From a virus, in IMG/VR virus record IMGVR_UViG_3300043425_000640, positions 1 through 31,597 of that record: DNA of 31,597 nucleotides; one strand, written 5' to 3'. How positions within the stretch are numbered: position 1 is the stretch's first letter; the number at the start of each line of letters is the position of its first letter. The notes beneath the pieces were generated by a model. It was not told the DNA's origin, did not search any database, and saw nothing but the letters and a program-made list of their open reading frames with translations. Shown in pieces: positions 16,892 through 23,500 of the stretch. The position numbers and the translations under genes are program-made.

Positions 16892-16935
16892 ACTCTACAC
16901 CACCCCGCCAATCTGTCCACACTTATTTTCGTTTT
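16892..16935 (-). promoter_or_regulatory. Candidate promoter for the 77-aa gene
   Basis: Minus strand: an A-rich box ACGAAAATAAGTGTGGACA (about 16933-16914), 16 bases, then TAGAGT (16897-16892). TGGACA matches the sigma70 -35 at five of six positions and TAGAGT the -10 at four of six. The box recurs at 338-321, also 16 bases before a TA-rich hexamer. The predicted transcript start lies only about two or three bases before the ATG at 16883. Confidence 0.45.
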
Positions 16936-16944
16936 TCTTGCGAG

Positions 16945-18570
16945 TCACCACCGCGAGAAAAACCCGTCAAACTCAGGTGCGCCGACCTCAACCGCATTGA
17001 GGTCTGCCATGTCCCAGCCGCCGAGGCCGTCGGTGCAGTACCCATGGAGCGCGAGGGCGATCGACCAGAACCTGTCCGCGTGGTCGTTAGAGTCCTTGGC
17101 TGCTGCCACCAGCACCCGGCTCCCACGGATGACGCGGCACGGTTTGCGCATGTCCTCGCGGAGTGCGTCGTCATGGGGCAGGGAAATCTTGCCGTCCTCC
17201 ATGCTGCGCTGCAAATCCACTGCCATCCGCTCCGAAATCAGCATGGTTGCCCGCTTGTCGCCCGATGTCCTCAGCACGTCATCAAGGGGCACGGTGCTGG
17301 CAAAATGGACAGGGAGAATCAGACTGCCGTACCGCTCCGCCAACTCATCCGAAAGCCCGGTGCCGTTTCCAGTCATGTCCATGACGACCCGCTGGATGCG
17401 TCCGCCCACGGTCGCCATCAGCCGCTCCATCTGTCGGCGTTGGTGGGGCGTCGTCTGGTCGCGCATTTCCAGCCGTGCAACGTGGACGCAGGAGCCTTGG
17501 GATTCTGCTAGGACGGACACCACCGACAAGTCCCCGTTTCGGGCGAAGTCCTGCCCAACGTAGAGCGAGGCGTTGCCGTGGTGCCTGGTGAGGCTTGCAA
17601 GGGTGCTGTCTGCCCATGCCTGCTGGTCCGGCGCAAACGCGGGTGCGGTCATGCTGCGGCTGATCAAGTCCCAGCTTAAGAAGGGCAGGTTGTCGCCATG
17701 GTATGGCTCATTCTCGTAGTTTTGGCGGTACGTCTGCCGCTCGAAGCCGGCTTCCGCCTCCCGTTCCTCGGGGGTGACTTCCGCGGGTGTCCCGTCTTCG
17801 TTGATGCGGTGGAGGCTCCCGATAACAATTCGGTCCTGTGGTTGCGCCTCACCGCCGGAGCGAGCCAGCCACGCCTCGCATGCTTTGGGGTCCAGCTTGC
17901 GCCAGCGGTCCGCGAAGGCGTCTAGGTGCTGCTTGCTGCCGCGTCCCATGTGCCAGGCGTCGGAGCGGCGCACGGAAAACGACGGCAGCTTCCCCTCCTT
18001 GATCCACCGATTGAAAAGGGTGCCGTCCCCGTTGTGCGTGCTGGCAATCCTAACAACGAATTCAGGGTTGGCGGATATGATAGGTTCCGCGGCGTCCCAT
18101 ATGCGCTCCGCGTGCTCATGGAAGGCGAATTCGTCAAGGATCAGATCCCCGGAGAAACCGCGTGCCGTCCGCGGACTGGCAGCCAGCACGAGGATGCGCC
18201 CTCGCCTGTTGCCAATCCGCAGTTCCATGCGCTGAAAGAAGTCCTCGACTTCGATGGGGTCGCCTCCTAGCGCTTCGCGGTCGCCATCGGTGACGGCATC
18301 CGGTTCCTCGCGAAGGAAGCTATCCACCTCCTTAACGGTCGTTAGGACATCGGAAATCTTCTGGCCAAACTCAACCCCGTTGGCGCGGCTGTTGCTGATG
18401 ACGACGATGAGCCACGAAGGATGCTTTGCCAGCCGCTCAAGCATCCGGGCTACTGCCCAGTTTGCTAGCGTGAAGCTCTTCCCAGTCTGCCGCGCAAACT
18501 CCACTAACAGAAACTTCCCGCGGAAGAGAAAGACGGGAAGCTGATATGTGCGGAGCTTGAGTGCGGGCAT
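16945..18570 (-). CDS. Terminase large subunit, Mu gp28-like, 541 aa
   Basis: ATPase and nuclease that packages phage DNA. Walker A ARQTGKS at 26-32 and Walker B LILDEF at 143-148 are plain, with the coupling region GFSGDLILDEFAFHEHAERI. The C-terminal RNase H-like nuclease shows acidic strand ends in YVGQDFARNGDLSVVSV (about 345) and RVVMDMTGNG (about 395). The length is normal. Its start is four bases after the stop of the 82-aa gene, and the junction includes CCTAAC. Its small subunit lies 1 kb upstream with four small genes in between. Confidence 0.9.
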   Translation of the reverse strand: MPALKLRTYQLPVFLFRGKFLLVEFARQTGKSFTLANWAVARMLERLAKHPSWLIVVISNSRANGVEFGQKISDVLTTVKEVDSFLREEPDAVTDGDREALGGDPIEVEDFFQRMELRIGNRRGRILVLAASPRTARGFSGDLILDEFAFHEHAERIWDAAEPIISANPEFVVRIASTHNGDGTLFNRWIKEGKLPSFSVRRSDAWHMGRGSKQHLDAFADRWRKLDPKACEAWLARSGGEAQPQDRIVIGSLHRINEDGTPAEVTPEEREAEAGFERQTYRQNYENEPYHGDNLPFLSWDLISRSMTAPAFAPDQQAWADSTLASLTRHHGNASLYVGQDFARNGDLSVVSVLAESQGSCVHVARLEMRDQTTPHQRRQMERLMATVGGRIQRVVMDMTGNGTGLSDELAERYGSLILPVHFASTVPLDDVLRTSGDKRATMLISERMAVDLQRSMEDGKISLPHDDALREDMRKPCRVIRGSRVLVAAAKDSNDHADRFWSIALALHGYCTDGLGGWDMADLNAVEVGAPEFDGFFSRW

Positions 18571-18574
18571 TGTG

Positions 18575-18823
18575 CTAGCCGTTAGGTGTCCGGCTGAGTT
18601 GCTCTTCGGTCATGCCCAGCATCGCGGCGCGGATCATGCGTGCCAGTGGCTCAACCTTTGCGGGGCGGTATCGTCCCACGACGTTAGGCCAATCCCATAT
18701 CCTCGCCTCAATCAGGTGCCCGGTATGGTCCAGAGACCAGCCGAATCCGCGGGCCTCAAGCCACTGGATTAGCTCGTCGGCGGACATCTCCGACAGTGGT
18801 TTGTCTTGTGGGGTATCAGTCAT
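18575..18823 (-). CDS. Hypothetical protein before terminase, 82 aa
   Basis: Acidic, helical protein with two Trp-rich turns (IQWLEARGFGWSLDHTGHL and ARIWDWPNVVGRYRPAKV). No domain recognised. It starts 12 bases after the stop of the 34-aa gene and ends four bases before the terminase ATG; its last codons CCT AAC GGC use the CCTAAC hexamer. A packaging accessory role is possible from position only. Confidence 0.65.
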   Translation of the reverse strand: MTDTPQDKPLSEMSADELIQWLEARGFGWSLDHTGHLIEARIWDWPNVVGRYRPAKVEPLARMIRAAMLGMTEEQLSRTPNG

Positions 18824-18835
18824 GTAATGGTCATG

Positions 18836-18940
18836 TCAGAAGAACCAAGGCCCTCCCGAGAACCCTGGCTTCACTGGCGGGTTACTGGCGGTCAGCACTA
18901 GCACCCGTGGCGCTTTCTTTGGTTTTGGTTTCTTGCTCAT
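18836..18940 (-). CDS. Very small basic protein, 34 aa
   Basis: Encodes MSKKPKPKKAPRVLVLTASN then a Pro/Gly-rich end finishing GGPWFF. The N-terminus is strongly basic (six Lys in eleven residues), suggesting nucleic-acid or membrane binding. The ATG lies seven bases after a CCCTAAC whose TAA is the stop of the upstream gene, the same stop-leader arrangement used by recognised genes here. It neatly fills an otherwise empty gap. Codon use looks coding but the ORF is short. Confidence 0.5.
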   Translation of the reverse strand: MSKKPKPKKAPRVLVLTASNPPVKPGFSGGPWFF

Positions 18941-18948
18941 GGCAGTTG

Positions 18949-19113
18949 TTAGGGTTTTACTGTTAATGTTAGCACTAACGACGAAGCAACAATGATCCAG
19001 CCGGAAATAATGCTGTCTGCATCCTGTTCAAGTGTTAGTGCCCTGTGTAAATTGTAGCCAGACGCGGCATTGAACGCGGCGCACATAGCTAACTCCAATA
19101 TCTTTAGCGTCAT
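18949..19113 (-). CDS. Small membrane protein, 54 aa
   Basis: Begins MTLKILELAMCAAFNAASGY, with one membrane helix at about 35-52 (IISGWIIVASSLVLTLTV). The start overlaps the upstream stop as ATGA, and the stop is CCC TAA C seven bases before the next ATG. Both junctions follow the local rules, which supports a real gene despite the small size. Holin-like or other membrane role cannot be decided. Confidence 0.6.
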   Translation of the reverse strand: MTLKILELAMCAAFNAASGYNLHRALTLEQDADSIISGWIIVASSLVLTLTVKP

Positions 19114-19373
19114 GGCAACTGCCCCGAGTTACCCGACTCCCATTCGGCGATGCCTTTTTTCGCGCCGTTTGCTGCGGCTTCGAGCTGGGCCGGCTTGTTT
19201 CCGCCCGCGAAAAACAAGGCGTTGCCTGCGTACCAGTTAAGTAGCTGCTTGACGCCATCGCGGAAGTACTCGCCAGCCGCAGCAATGTCCGCAGGCTTCG
19301 GTGGTGGCGGCAGGGTGCTACAAGGAAACGGCTCGATGATTGTGGTTTTGCCTGTGTTGGTCGTCTCGGTCAT
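19110..19373 (-). CDS. Hypothetical protein, 87 aa
   Basis: Begins MTETTNTGKTTIIEPFPCST, has a Pro-rich segment (LPPPPKPAD, about 22-30), then helical sequence with KQLLNWYAGNALFFAGG (about 42-58). The leader is CCCTAACCAACCAACCAC before ATG with no Shine-Dalgarno; the TAA is the stop of the gene upstream. No known domain. Confidence 0.62.
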   Translation of the reverse strand: MTETTNTGKTTIIEPFPCSTLPPPPKPADIAAAGEYFRDGVKQLLNWYAGNALFFAGGNKPAQLEAAANGAKKGIAEWESGNSGQLP

Positions 19374-19385
19374 GTGGTTGGTTGG

Positions 19386-19625
19386 TTAGGGTGATTTTCT
19401 GGGCCTGCCTCTGCGCTTATGCGTGCAATGATGCGAAGATGATTTGCCATTTGATCCGATTACGCCATGCGTGAGCGGCTCCGATATATCGCCAGAGTGC
19501 TGGGCAGGCTCTGCGCCCGTTGCGGCATTGGAAGCGGAAGGCGGCGATGCGCTGCCGCTCGCGTTGGTGGCGTTTGGAGTGCATGGCGGTCGTCCGGAGT
19601 GGCGGAAGTAGGTGTCTGGTTTCAT
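19386..19625 (-). CDS. Hypothetical basic protein with AT-hook-like tail, 79 aa
   Basis: Ser/Pro/Ala-rich low-complexity protein ending HKRRGRPRKSP, where RGRPRK is an AT-hook-like motif that binds the minor groove of AT-rich DNA. Its ATG overlaps the terminase small subunit stop as ATGA and it ends CCC TAA C. The body looks disordered, so the reading frame is less certain than its neighbours, but both junctions support it. Confidence 0.5.
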   Translation of the reverse strand: MKPDTYFRHSGRPPCTPNATNASGSASPPSASNAATGAEPAQHSGDISEPLTHGVIGSNGKSSSHHCTHKRRGRPRKSP

Positions 19626-20173
19626 GCTGCCTTGCCAAACACATCTCCCCAGATGCGTTCGGAGATGTTAGCAATCCGCGCCTCAAGCCCCTCGGCTCTG
19701 GCTTGGCTGTCCGCGTCCTTGACCTTGGCGAGGCGTTCTTCGCTGTCGAGCATGTCAAGGATGCGCATAGCCATTTTCCGGCGGGCGTCGTGCTCTGCGC
19801 GCATGTCGGATTTCCGGCTCATGAGGATTTCGTGGAACCGGGCAAAGGTCTGGACGAAGCGGGAGATTTCCGCCATGCCTGACAAGCCGCGGGCTTCCCG
19901 GTTAAGGATGACGCTGAGCCTCTTGATGGTGTCCAGATTGACATCGCCCGCCTCTTCCGGCTTCACTTCAATCCCCGCCTTCTCCATCATCCAGTCGTCG
20001 TAGTGCGACCGCTTGAATCGGTGGGTCTGGGCGATGTCGGTGCTGACTCCCTGCTCAGTCAGCCATGCGGCAACGGATGCGAGCGTTTCCCCGGCGCGGA
20101 AGCGTTCCATGGTTGCGTCCATGAGTCCCGCCTCGGTGACGCGGTGGAACAGGGAATTGCCGGGGCCTTTCAT
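19622..20173 (-). CDS. Terminase small subunit, Mu gp27-like (DUF3486-like), 183 aa
   Basis: Helical protein with an N-terminal helix-turn-helix-like region (ERFRAGETLASVAAWLTEQG, about 24-43) followed by long helices, as in the DUF3486 proteins that recognise phage DNA for packaging. It lies upstream of a Mu gp28-like large subunit, although four small genes intervene. The ATG follows a 75-base gap (20174-20248) that contains short hairpins but no clear promoter. Confidence 0.6.
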   Translation of the reverse strand: MKGPGNSLFHRVTEAGLMDATMERFRAGETLASVAAWLTEQGVSTDIAQTHRFKRSHYDDWMMEKAGIEVKPEEAGDVNLDTIKRLSVILNREARGLSGMAEISRFVQTFARFHEILMSRKSDMRAEHDARRKMAMRILDMLDSEERLAKVKDADSQARAEGLEARIANISERIWGDVFGKAA

Positions 20174-20248
20174 GATTGCGGATTGTTTGCGAGTTGGCTT
20201 TTCCGTTAGTCGCGGGCTTTTGCTAGTGCAAGCGGGCGCTTTTGCGCA

Positions 20249-20413
20249 TCAGTTGCAACTCACGCACAGCACCCGGAACGTCCTGCCGGGGTTGATTGCG
20301 CTGGGGGTCTCAACAAACCCCTGCCCATTGCAGCGCTCGCACTTGGCGGTCTTCTTCGCCTGCTTGCGCACGGACTTGGTGGCTGGATTCTGCTGCCGAC
20401 TCGGATCCACCAT
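20249..20413 (-). CDS. Small zinc-finger protein, 54 aa
   Basis: Begins MVDPSRQQNPATKSVRKQAK. Four cysteines form a probable zinc site: C25-x2-C28 (CERCNGQGF, like a DnaJ knuckle) and C50-x2-C53. The frame overlaps the 84-aa frame that runs to 20260; the zinc-finger frame has the better protein character over the shared part. Either the two are separate overlapping genes or one gene split by a frameshift near 20413. Confidence 0.6.
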   Translation of the reverse strand: MVDPSRQQNPATKSVRKQAKKTAKCERCNGQGFVETPSAINPGRTFRVLCVSCN

Positions 20414-20514
20414 GCTTGGAAGCTGGCTTCTGCTGATCCGTTCTGTGCGGTTTCGTCGAGGTAGTCGAGGCTATCGATCCCTAGCTTTGAGAAGTCAGTG
20501 TCTGTGTTGTTCAT
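20260..20514 (-). CDS. Hypothetical protein, 84 aa, possible frameshift partner
   Basis: Begins MNNTDTDFSKLGIDSLDYLD; the first 35 residues look like a real acidic protein and follow the TAG of the upstream gene by one base. After about residue 35 the sequence becomes Arg/Ser/Pro-rich, typical of reading a shadow frame, just where the zinc-finger ORF opens in another frame. The natural product may be the N-terminal part joined to the zinc finger. A frameshift mutation, programmed shift or true overlap cannot be told apart by eye. Confidence 0.4.
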   Translation of the reverse strand: MNNTDTDFSKLGIDSLDYLDETAQNGSAEASFQAWWIRVGSRIQPPSPCASRRRRPPSASAAMGRGLLRPPAQSTPAGRSGCCA

Positions 20515-20515
20515 T

Positions 20516-20662
20516 CTAGTCTTCAAGGTCACGATTGAGTTCGTCTCCCTCTTGTAGTTTGACGGCGCAGTCGAGGTGCATCCGTTCGCCATTTTCCCCG
20601 TATTGATCGGGAACTGACGGGTGTCCGGCGAGGATTGGATTATCGCAGTAGGTGCAGGTCAT
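20516..20662 (-). CDS. Small zinc-ribbon protein, 48 aa
   Basis: MTCTYCDNPILAGHPSVPDQ then an acidic tail. C3-x2-C6 and H29-x2-C32 form a C2HC zinc site, the same pattern as the 80-aa protein nearby. Its ATG overlaps the upstream stop (ATGA). Not a shadow of any other frame. Role unknown; probably nucleic-acid or protein binding. Confidence 0.65.
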   Translation of the reverse strand: MTCTYCDNPILAGHPSVPDQYGENGERMHLDCAVKLQEGDELNRDLED

Positions 20663-20919
20663 TCTTTGTTTTCGGTCAAGGTTGCTGCGTATCGCTCAGT
20701 TTCATTTTCGGTCAGTGCCTTCAAGGCAATCGACTCCATCTCTTGATACGTCAGGACTGGAGATTCTTCGTTGCAGAATCGGATTTTCCAAAGCGCATCC
20801 CGGTACGCCCTGTTGGCTTTTTGAAGCTGACGAACCCCCTTCAGCAACTTTATTGAAAGGAAAATGCCGATGGTCAAGACAATCAGCGTCAGCGACTGAG
20901 GGAGATTCAGAATGTTCAT
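20659..20919 (-). CDS. Membrane protein with cytoplasmic coil, 86 aa
   Basis: One N-terminal membrane helix (LTLIVLTIGIFLSIKLL, about 10-26), then a charged helical tail. It is two genes after the endolysin, so a holin or inner-membrane spanin role is possible, but the tail is shorter than usual for Rz-type spanins. Overlaps both neighbours by 4 bases (ATGA). Confidence 0.65.
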   Translation of the reverse strand: MNILNLPQSLTLIVLTIGIFLSIKLLKGVRQLQKANRAYRDALWKIRFCNEESPVLTYQEMESIALKALTENETERYAATLTENKE

Positions 20920-21158
20920 TCGTCTCGGTATTCTGTTGAGCCTCTCTGCATGACGTGCAGATCCGGAATGTCTTGATCAAAGGGCCATCTGCGCTGCGCG
21001 TCGTGGCATTCTGGATGTTGATGCAGGGTGTAAAATTCCCCATCCTCAAGTCCACGAAATGAAACCTTCGGTTGCCCGATTTGGATCGTTTCGCCGCACC
21101 ATGAGCAACGCTTTGCCTTTCGTGATGCCTTTGTGCGTGTTGTGGTCCCGATGCTCAT
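20916..21158 (-). CDS. Zinc-binding hypothetical protein, 80 aa
   Basis: Basic N-terminus then CSWCGETIQIGQPKV (C18, C21) and HQHPECHDAQ (H48, C51), a C2HC zinc ribbon. The pattern resembles small phage proteins that look like PARP-type or LIM-type zinc ribbons. Coupled to the endolysin stop by ATGA. Role unknown. Confidence 0.68.
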   Translation of the reverse strand: MSIGTTTRTKASRKAKRCSWCGETIQIGQPKVSFRGLEDGEFYTLHQHPECHDAQRRWPFDQDIPDLHVMQRGSTEYRDE

Positions 21159-21721
21159 GGTCGCGTTGCTTGGAAATGCATGGCATCACGACCCCAGAAC
21201 GCCCCCGCCGCGACCCATCCGTGGCGGGCGAAGATCTCCATGACTTCGAGCGGCATGGTGGCGCGGGCGGGCCATGCGGTCTGGTTGCCGTTGGTGGCGG
21301 CGCAGAAGTCGATGGCGGCGCCTCGTGCGTGCAGGCTTGGCAGCGATCCGCCGCGCATCGGGCGATTGTTGTAACATCCTTCGTACTGCTTGAGGATGTA
21401 GGCAAAGCGGGACTGCCAGATTTCTCGGAGAATCAGGGTCAGCGACTCCTTGACGAGTCTGTGGCATCGCACGGTTTTTACGGGAATGCCCTCGTACTGC
21501 ATCCCAAGACCGATGACGGAGATATTGACCAGCCGCGACTCATCGCCCGGACTCCCATAAAACCGTTGCAGGCTCCGCTGGTCTGTCGCGGGCCACGGGT
21601 TCGGTTTTGGCATCATCCGCATCAGGTGCGCTTTGCATGCGGCGATGGAGCGCGGACCCCAGAAGCCGTCAGCGACGACTCCGATGCGGGCCTGCATGTC
21701 TTTGATCTGCTGTTGAGTCAT
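21155..21721 (-). CDS. Endolysin, M15-family peptidase, 188 aa
   Basis: Cleaves peptidoglycan peptide bonds to release phage. The N-terminus (MQARIGVVADGFWGPRSIAA, about 9-28) resembles a peptidoglycan-binding repeat. The C-terminal half has the M15 (VanY-like) zinc-peptidase motifs: SLHARGAAIDF with H131 and D138, and DAMHF with H182. No signal peptide or membrane helix, so export needs a holin. The start overlaps the upstream stop by 4 bases. Confidence 0.82.
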   Translation of the reverse strand: MTQQQIKDMQARIGVVADGFWGPRSIAACKAHLMRMMPKPNPWPATDQRSLQRFYGSPGDESRLVNISVIGLGMQYEGIPVKTVRCHRLVKESLTLILREIWQSRFAYILKQYEGCYNNRPMRGGSLPSLHARGAAIDFCAATNGNQTAWPARATMPLEVMEIFARHGWVAAGAFWGRDAMHFQATRP

Positions 21722-21987
21722 TTGAGTGCTTCTTCGGCTAAATGTCTAACAACTGGGAGTGCTTGTATTTTTTCGAGAGCCTTCCGCATCCGGCGGATCC
21801 TCTCCACCAGTTCGTCCTGCATCAGTTTACCCTCGGGGTCGCCTGCTGCCTCGCGGATGTCGGCAATGAGCCGCAGTGCGGCGGCGAGGGTGTCGGCGTT
21901 GTCGGCGTGGACCTGTTGAGTCTGTCGGAGCCTCTCCTGAAATGCATCCAAACTCACGCTTTGGTCTTGGTCTTTGCAGAAAAACAT
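21718..21987 (-). CDS. Hypothetical coiled-coil protein, 89 aa
   Basis: Helical protein (MFFCKDQDQSVSLDAFQERL; then ERIRRMRKALEKIQALP) with no membrane segment. It lies between the MazG-like gene and the endolysin and is coupled to the latter by ATGA. No function recognised. Confidence 0.65.
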   Translation of the reverse strand: MFFCKDQDQSVSLDAFQERLRQTQQVHADNADTLAAALRLIADIREAAGDPEGKLMQDELVERIRRMRKALEKIQALPVVRHLAEEALK

Positions 21988-21990
21988 AGG

Positions 21991-22335
21991 TCAAAACTCC
22001 TTTCCATGCAGCCGTTCGCGGGTGGCGTTGTGCCTGATCTTCTCGCAGATTGCGCCCGCGATGTGCCATCCTCGTCCTGCTGCTAGGTCCATGATGCGGA
22101 TGACGACGTCCGCAAGCTCAGCCTCGGCTCCGGAGTAAGCCGGAATCTTGTCGTCCGGCGGGTTGCCTTTGCGGAGCGCTTCCAGTGCTTCGGACACCTC
22201 GGAATGGATGAGTGCGAGAGACTCCCCGTCGTTTCGCTCCTTGTCCCAGAAGCCCTTAGCTTTTGCGTTAGCGTGGACTTCCGCGGCAACGTCATGCCAC
22301 GCCTCCACGAATACAATAATTTCGTCCGTTGTCAT
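21991..22335 (-). CDS. MazG-like NTP pyrophosphohydrolase, 114 aa
   Basis: All-alpha MazG fold. The signature is visible: ALIHSEVSEALEALRKG (about 41-57) followed by AELADVVIRIMDLA (about 72-85), giving the ExxE and ExxD acidic residues that hold Mg2+. Phage MazG enzymes hydrolyse nucleotides or (p)ppGpp-type alarmones; substrate is not predictable here. The ATG overlaps the upstream stop and has GGAGG 7 bases upstream. Confidence 0.82.
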   Translation of the reverse strand: MTTDEIIVFVEAWHDVAAEVHANAKAKGFWDKERNDGESLALIHSEVSEALEALRKGNPPDDKIPAYSGAEAELADVVIRIMDLAAGRGWHIAGAICEKIRHNATRERLHGKEF

Positions 22336-22529
22336 TTCGTTGCCTCCGGAATGAGTTCGGCTTGCGGCTCCGCGACCTGCTGCGGCTGCGGGAGCGCTGG
22401 GCGAAGCGGGATGCTGATGGCGACGACGCCTTTACCTCCGGGGAGGATGTAGGATCCCGACAGCGTGAGCGGCACCGTGCTGATGCAAGACGGCATCGCA
22501 AGTGTTAGGGTGACTAGGGCGAGTTTCAT
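22332..22529 (-). CDS. Small lipoprotein-like protein, 65 aa
   Basis: N-terminal hydrophobic leader MKLALVTLTLAMPSC with Cys15 in a weak lipobox-like position, then a Pro/Gln-rich body. Such short proline-rich lipoproteins can be outer-membrane spanins (Rz1-like), and the endolysin is 0.6 kb away, but no inner-membrane partner is adjacent. Overlaps both neighbours by ATGA. Confidence 0.5.
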   Translation of the reverse strand: MKLALVTLTLAMPSCISTVPLTLSGSYILPGGKGVVAISIPLRPALPQPQQVAEPQAELIPEATK

Positions 22530-22729
22530 GGCTTTTTCGGGGCGGGGATTGCGCGGAAATCAAGAAGTGAATCCGCGAGCGTTGGACCATCGCTTTCTTG
22601 CCACGCCTTGCTGCCGGCGAATCCGTTATTTTCCTGCATCCTCCCCCCATTGGCAACGGTGTTGTACATTGCCGCGATTTCCGCGGCCTTGGCTTTTCTT
22701 TCGGCGAGTTGTTTCTTGGTTCGTTTCAT
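22526..22729 (-). CDS. Hypothetical basic protein, 67 aa
   Basis: Begins MKRTKKQLAERKAKAAEIAA, a strongly basic helix, then a Gly/Asn-rich turn and an acidic middle (QESDGPTLADSLLDF). No known domain. It is the first gene downstream of the structured 22760-22860 RNA, so it is the nearest candidate for control by that element, together with the coupled MazG and endolysin genes after it. Confidence 0.65.
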   Translation of the reverse strand: MKRTKKQLAERKAKAAEIAAMYNTVANGGRMQENNGFAGSKAWQESDGPTLADSLLDFRAIPAPKKP

Positions 22730-22759
22730 GGTTTCGGTTTTTGTTAGTGGGACAGTTTG

Positions 22760-22860
22760 CCCGCGTATCCTCTCAGGGGTGATTTTTCGTCTGCCTGACC
22801 TTTCTATTGGTTAGAGGATCCCTGCCGGATCAACACGATCCGGGGCGAGTGATACGCGGG
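22760..22860 (-). ncRNA. Structured intergenic RNA, three-stem candidate
   Basis: In the 137-base gap 22730-22866 the minus-strand RNA can form a 10-bp closing stem (CCCGCGUAUC, 22860-22851, with GAUACGCGGG, 22769-22760), a 7-bp hairpin (CCGGAUC / GAUCCGG, 22843-22825, loop GUGUU) and a third arm (CAGGG at 22824-22820 with CCCUG at 22778-22774). Inside the third arm is CUAACC / GGUCAG, with one mismatch. CCTCT (+ 22769-22773) and AGAGG (+ 22813-22817) offer an alternative pairing. Together it resembles a three-way junction in the 5' UTR of the next gene. No known riboswitch class recognised. Confidence 0.5.
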
Positions 22861-22866
22861 AGATTG

Positions 22867-23058
22867 TTAGCGCCCCCGCTTCGTCGGGCTGATGAACCTC
22901 CTGTCGGTCCATCTGGCGACGGTTGGGGCGCAGGCTGCGCAGTGCGTGCGGTTTGCCCATCGCTCCCATCGGGCAGTGGGGCATGGCCAGAATGTGTTGC
23001 CGCAGCAGGCGCATGTCTTGATTTCAGTTTCCTTCCAGTTTCGCGGCGGCTTTGCCAT
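22867..23058 (-). CDS. Zinc-finger protein, 63 aa
   Basis: MAKPPRNWKETEIKTCACCG, then CAAC near residue 40, giving a C16-x2-C19 ... C40-x2-C43 zinc ribbon of about 30 residues, with a basic C-terminus (SPTKRGR). A longer frame opens at 23088, but the ATG at 23058 gives a smaller overlap (35 bases) with the upstream gene. Stops six bases before the structured RNA region. Function unknown, perhaps nucleic-acid binding. Confidence 0.62.
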   Translation of the reverse strand: MAKPPRNWKETEIKTCACCGNTFWPCPTARWERWANRTHCAACAPTVARWTDRRFISPTKRGR

Positions 23059-23497
23059 AGGCAAGGTGGGGATAGCGTTTGCGCACATGTCCGCAGACCT
23101 TGCACCGCTTGATGGGCACGCCGTCCTTCATCGAGCTTCCAATGGTTTTGACGCCTCCGCAGCTTGGGCAGACGAGCGGCTTGCGTCCGCCTCCCGGTTT
23201 GCGAGGAATGCGCACAGTGCCGGGATTGCTAGGCAATACGCCAGAAGCGCTAGAGTGATTTTGAGTTTGGTTTTCATTGTTAGGGTCGGTCAGGATTCGT
23301 TTGGCATACACCGCCGCGTCTAGCAGTTCCTCGTAAAAGTGCTGAAGCCACTGGAGAAACGGCAAATCGTTAGCCATTACCGTTTTCCCATACTTGGCGA
23401 TTCCGCGCCGCTGCCTCCGCGCAATGTCGGCGCAGACTGCGGCTTCCGTTCCGGTTGCTGGGGCGTCTGGGTTGGTTTCTGTTTCGGTCTCGCTCAT
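23024..23497 (-). CDS. Phage protein with C-terminal zinc ribbon, 157 aa
   Basis: N-terminal part (CADIARRQRRGIAKYGKTVM, then LQWLQHFYEELLDAAVYAKR, about 22-68) is the helical segment common in phage proteins of the DUF5664-like type, often found beside nucleotide-metabolism genes. A Ser/Asn-rich linker leads to a zinc ribbon (C110-x2-C113, C132-x2-C135). The ribbon looks like an added domain. The leader is CCCTAACAC before ATG. Confidence 0.68.
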   Translation of the reverse strand: MSETETETNPDAPATGTEAAVCADIARRQRRGIAKYGKTVMANDLPFLQWLQHFYEELLDAAVYAKRILTDPNNENQTQNHSSASGVLPSNPGTVRIPRKPGGGRKPLVCPSCGGVKTIGSSMKDGVPIKRCKVCGHVRKRYPHLAYGKAAAKLEGN

Positions 23498-23500
23498 GTG

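Noticed and set aside
20174-20248. Regulatory structure before the terminase small subunit
   Set aside because: Only short stems (GCGCAAAAGCGC, TTGC/GCAA) and no U-run or promoter.
22332-22529. Firm call as Rz1 spanin
   Set aside because: The lipobox is weak and the partner is missing, so only a lipoprotein-like label was given.
22811-23014. 67-aa minus frame MRLLRQHILAMPHC
   Set aside because: It overlaps the zinc-finger gene in another frame and runs through the structured RNA; no coupled junction.
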